A DNA stretch of 64,000 nt from Agrobacterium salinitolerans (lineage in GTDB: Bacteria; Pseudomonadota; Alphaproteobacteria; Rhizobiales; Rhizobiaceae), in NCBI RefSeq assembly GCF_002008225.1, contig NZ_MRDH01000006.1:124001-188000 (forward strand), given 5' to 3'. Position numbers and translations under genes: made by a program. Shown here in pieces: positions 62,869-64,000 of this stretch; positions within the stretch are counted from its first letter, which is position 1; every line of letters starts with the position of its first letter. The notes beneath the pieces were generated by a model that had not been told where the DNA came from, made no database searches, and saw nothing but the letters and a program-made list of their open reading frames with translations.

Positions 62869-63477
62869 ATGACGATCATTCGCACGGTTGAGGAATTGAA
62901 GGCCATCTATGACGGCACGAGCGAGGCGTCGATCGCCAAGGTGACAGCCGCGCTGACAGCCGAATACCGGCTGATGATCGAAACTTCGCCTTTCCTCGCG
63001 CTGGCAACGGTGGGGCCTGAAGGCATGGACTGTTCACCGCGCGGCGACAAGGGTGGCGTGGTGCGGGTGGCCGATGACAGGACCGTGCTGTTGCCGGACT
63101 GGCGTGGCAACAACCGCATCGATTCGCTTCTGAACATCGTGCGCGACCCACGGGTGGCGCTGATGTTCCTGATCCCCGGTTCCAACACGACCATGCGCAT
63201 CAATGGCCACGCGGTGGTTTCCGTCGATACGGGGTTGTTGCAGAGCTTCGAGATGGATGGCAAACATCCGCGCACCGTCATCGTGGTGACGATAAACGAG
63301 GTCTATTTCCAGTGTGCACGGGCGCTGATGCGCTCCGAACTGTGGAACCCCGCCAATTTCGTCGATGTGGCATCGCTGCCGACGCCCGGCACCATGCTCA
63401 AGGCGGCGAAGGCGGAGTTCGATCAGGAGACTTATGATCGGGAATGGGCGGCGCGGGCGGCAAAGACCATGTGGTGA
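62869..63477 (+). CDS. Pyridoxamine 5'-phosphate oxidase family flavoprotein
   Basis: A 202-residue FMN split-barrel protein (MSMEG_1061-like type): ETSPFLALATVGPEGMDCSP, RGDKGGVVRVADDRTVLLPD and DWRGNNRIDSLLNIVRDPRV are the family core. C-terminal ARALMRSELW and an Ala-rich end. Substrate unknown. AGGAACGGAC precedes the ATG at 62869. Confidence 0.88.
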   Translation: MTIIRTVEELKAIYDGTSEASIAKVTAALTAEYRLMIETSPFLALATVGPEGMDCSPRGDKGGVVRVADDRTVLLPDWRGNNRIDSLLNIVRDPRVALMFLIPGSNTTMRINGHAVVSVDTGLLQSFEMDGKHPRTVIVVTINEVYFQCARALMRSELWNPANFVDVASLPTPGTMLKAAKAEFDQETYDREWAARAAKTMW

Positions 63478-63535
63478 GGCATCAATTGCCGCAGCAACAG
63501 GTTGGCATTTAAAGGGCATGCACTTGCGTAACCCC

Positions 63536-63569
63536 GCCCTCATTCCTGTGACGAGCACAAGAATGAGGG
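63536..63569. repeat. Short interspersed palindrome (CCTCATTCCTGTGAC type), copy 2
   Basis: Nearly identical to 60807-60840; CCCTCATT/AATGAGGG arms. It lies between two convergent genes and could serve as a transcription end. Confidence 0.7.
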
Positions 63570-63600
63570 CGTCAACGGAACGGCTGCTGCCCTCTAATTT

Positions 63601-64000
63601 TCACGTCCGATAAATCAGCCAGTTCTTGCCTGCATAGTTCTTCTGCATGCCGTCCTCGTAATAGACGGAGCGGTTTCGGCCGGTTTCCTTGGCATGATAG
63701 AGCGCGGTGTCTGCATGGCCGTAAAGCTCGCTCGGGTTGCTGGCCTGTGCGGCGGAAGCGAAGCCGAGGGAGATTGTGACCGTGCCGTAGTCGGCGCCTG
63801 ATCTGGAATTGCGGAAGGGCGTGCTTTCCAGCGACAGGCGGATGCGCTCGCACATCACCATCACCTCTTCCGGCGTATTGCCATCCAGAATGATGGCGAA
63901 TTCCTCGCCGCCGCTTCTGGCGACGAAACCATCCTTGCGGACATTGGCGCGGATGACGGAGGCTACGGTGGCGAGGATCTTGTCGCCGACCGGGTGGCCG
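63601..64000 (-). CDS. GGDEF-domain diguanylate cyclase, 3' part
   Basis: The last 132 codons of a gene whose 5' part is outside the window. The visible part starts in GHPVGDKIL, has the active-site loop SGGEEF (a GGEEF motif, compatible with activity) and ends with LYHAKETGRNRSVYYEDGMQ then a short tail. The intact protein should make cyclic di-GMP; its sensory domain cannot be seen. The I-site position is not clear. Confidence 0.93.
   Translation of the reverse strand, partial: GHPVGDKILATVASVIRANVRKDGFVARSGGEEFAIILDGNTPEEVMVMCERIRLSLESTPFRNSRSGADYGTVTISLGFASAAQASNPSELYGHADTALYHAKETGRNRSVYYEDGMQKNYAGKNWLIYRT

Overview
The window is a GC-rich alphaproteobacterial chromosome segment, most likely from Agrobacterium (Rhizobiaceae). 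The basis is the gene set and order: B12-dependent ribonucleotide reductase nrdJ, ExoR (the periplasmic regulator known only from rhizobia and agrobacteria), PopZ, the run dgt-argS-SPOR-nagZ-scpAB-tatABC-serS-surE-pcm-nlpD, DUF982 and DUF3309 proteins, and several interspersed palindromes typical of this family. The organism assignment is by recognition, not by a database search.

Layout. 1-13186: mntH, then an AT-richer two-gene module of unknown function (1393-2930), nrdJ with candidate NrdR boxes far upstream, gpt, a tandem UspA protein, a CinA/MoaB-type protein, wrbA, and a group of very small membrane or lipoproteins (11028-12947). 13187-13260: tRNA-Cys(GCA). 13217-29657: a 16.4 kb integrated element bounded by a 48-bp repeat of the tRNA 3' end. 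29885-64000: core chromosome with pcm-like gene, popZ, valS, a FadL-type porin, exoR, xthA, erpA, dgt, argS, SPOR protein, nagZ, scpA, scpB, tatA, tatB, tatC, serS, surE, pcm, nlpD-like, mobB, mobA, two transporters, moaA, DUF971, a Kef-type antiporter, a PPOX flavoprotein, and the 3' part of a GGDEF gene cut by the window edge.

The element. Its tyrosine integrase (28377-29549) lies beside the partial tRNA copy and is preceded by an Arc-type ribbon-helix-helix regulator. That regulator starts exactly at the edge of the third of three identical palindromic operators, so its mRNA may be leaderless. Divergent from it runs a chain of genes overlapping by ATGA (AlpA-like, small ORFs, a DUF1376 replication-type gene broken by one frameshift, a DUF3102 protein). 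A second divergent control region (15140-15266) separates three small genes from an XRE regulator coupled to a two-helix membrane protein. Between them sit a 16.4-20.2 kb cargo cassette (a second tyrosine recombinase overlapping a PIN-domain gene, an alkyltransferase-like small protein, a membrane-anchored protein, an HsdR-N type nuclease) and remnants of a phage head module (DUF2213 and partners). No large terminase, portal, capsid or tail gene is visible, so the element is either a decayed prophage or a satellite-like element with defence-type cargo. This is the part of the window most likely to hold undescribed biology.

Functional threads in the core: molybdenum cofactor genes (moaA, mobA, mobB, a MoaB/CinA-fold protein), protein repair and stationary-phase survival (surE-pcm-nlpD), protein export (tatABC), chromosome segregation and polarity (scpAB, popZ), cell-envelope control (exoR, SPOR protein, degenerate LytM lipoprotein, nagZ).
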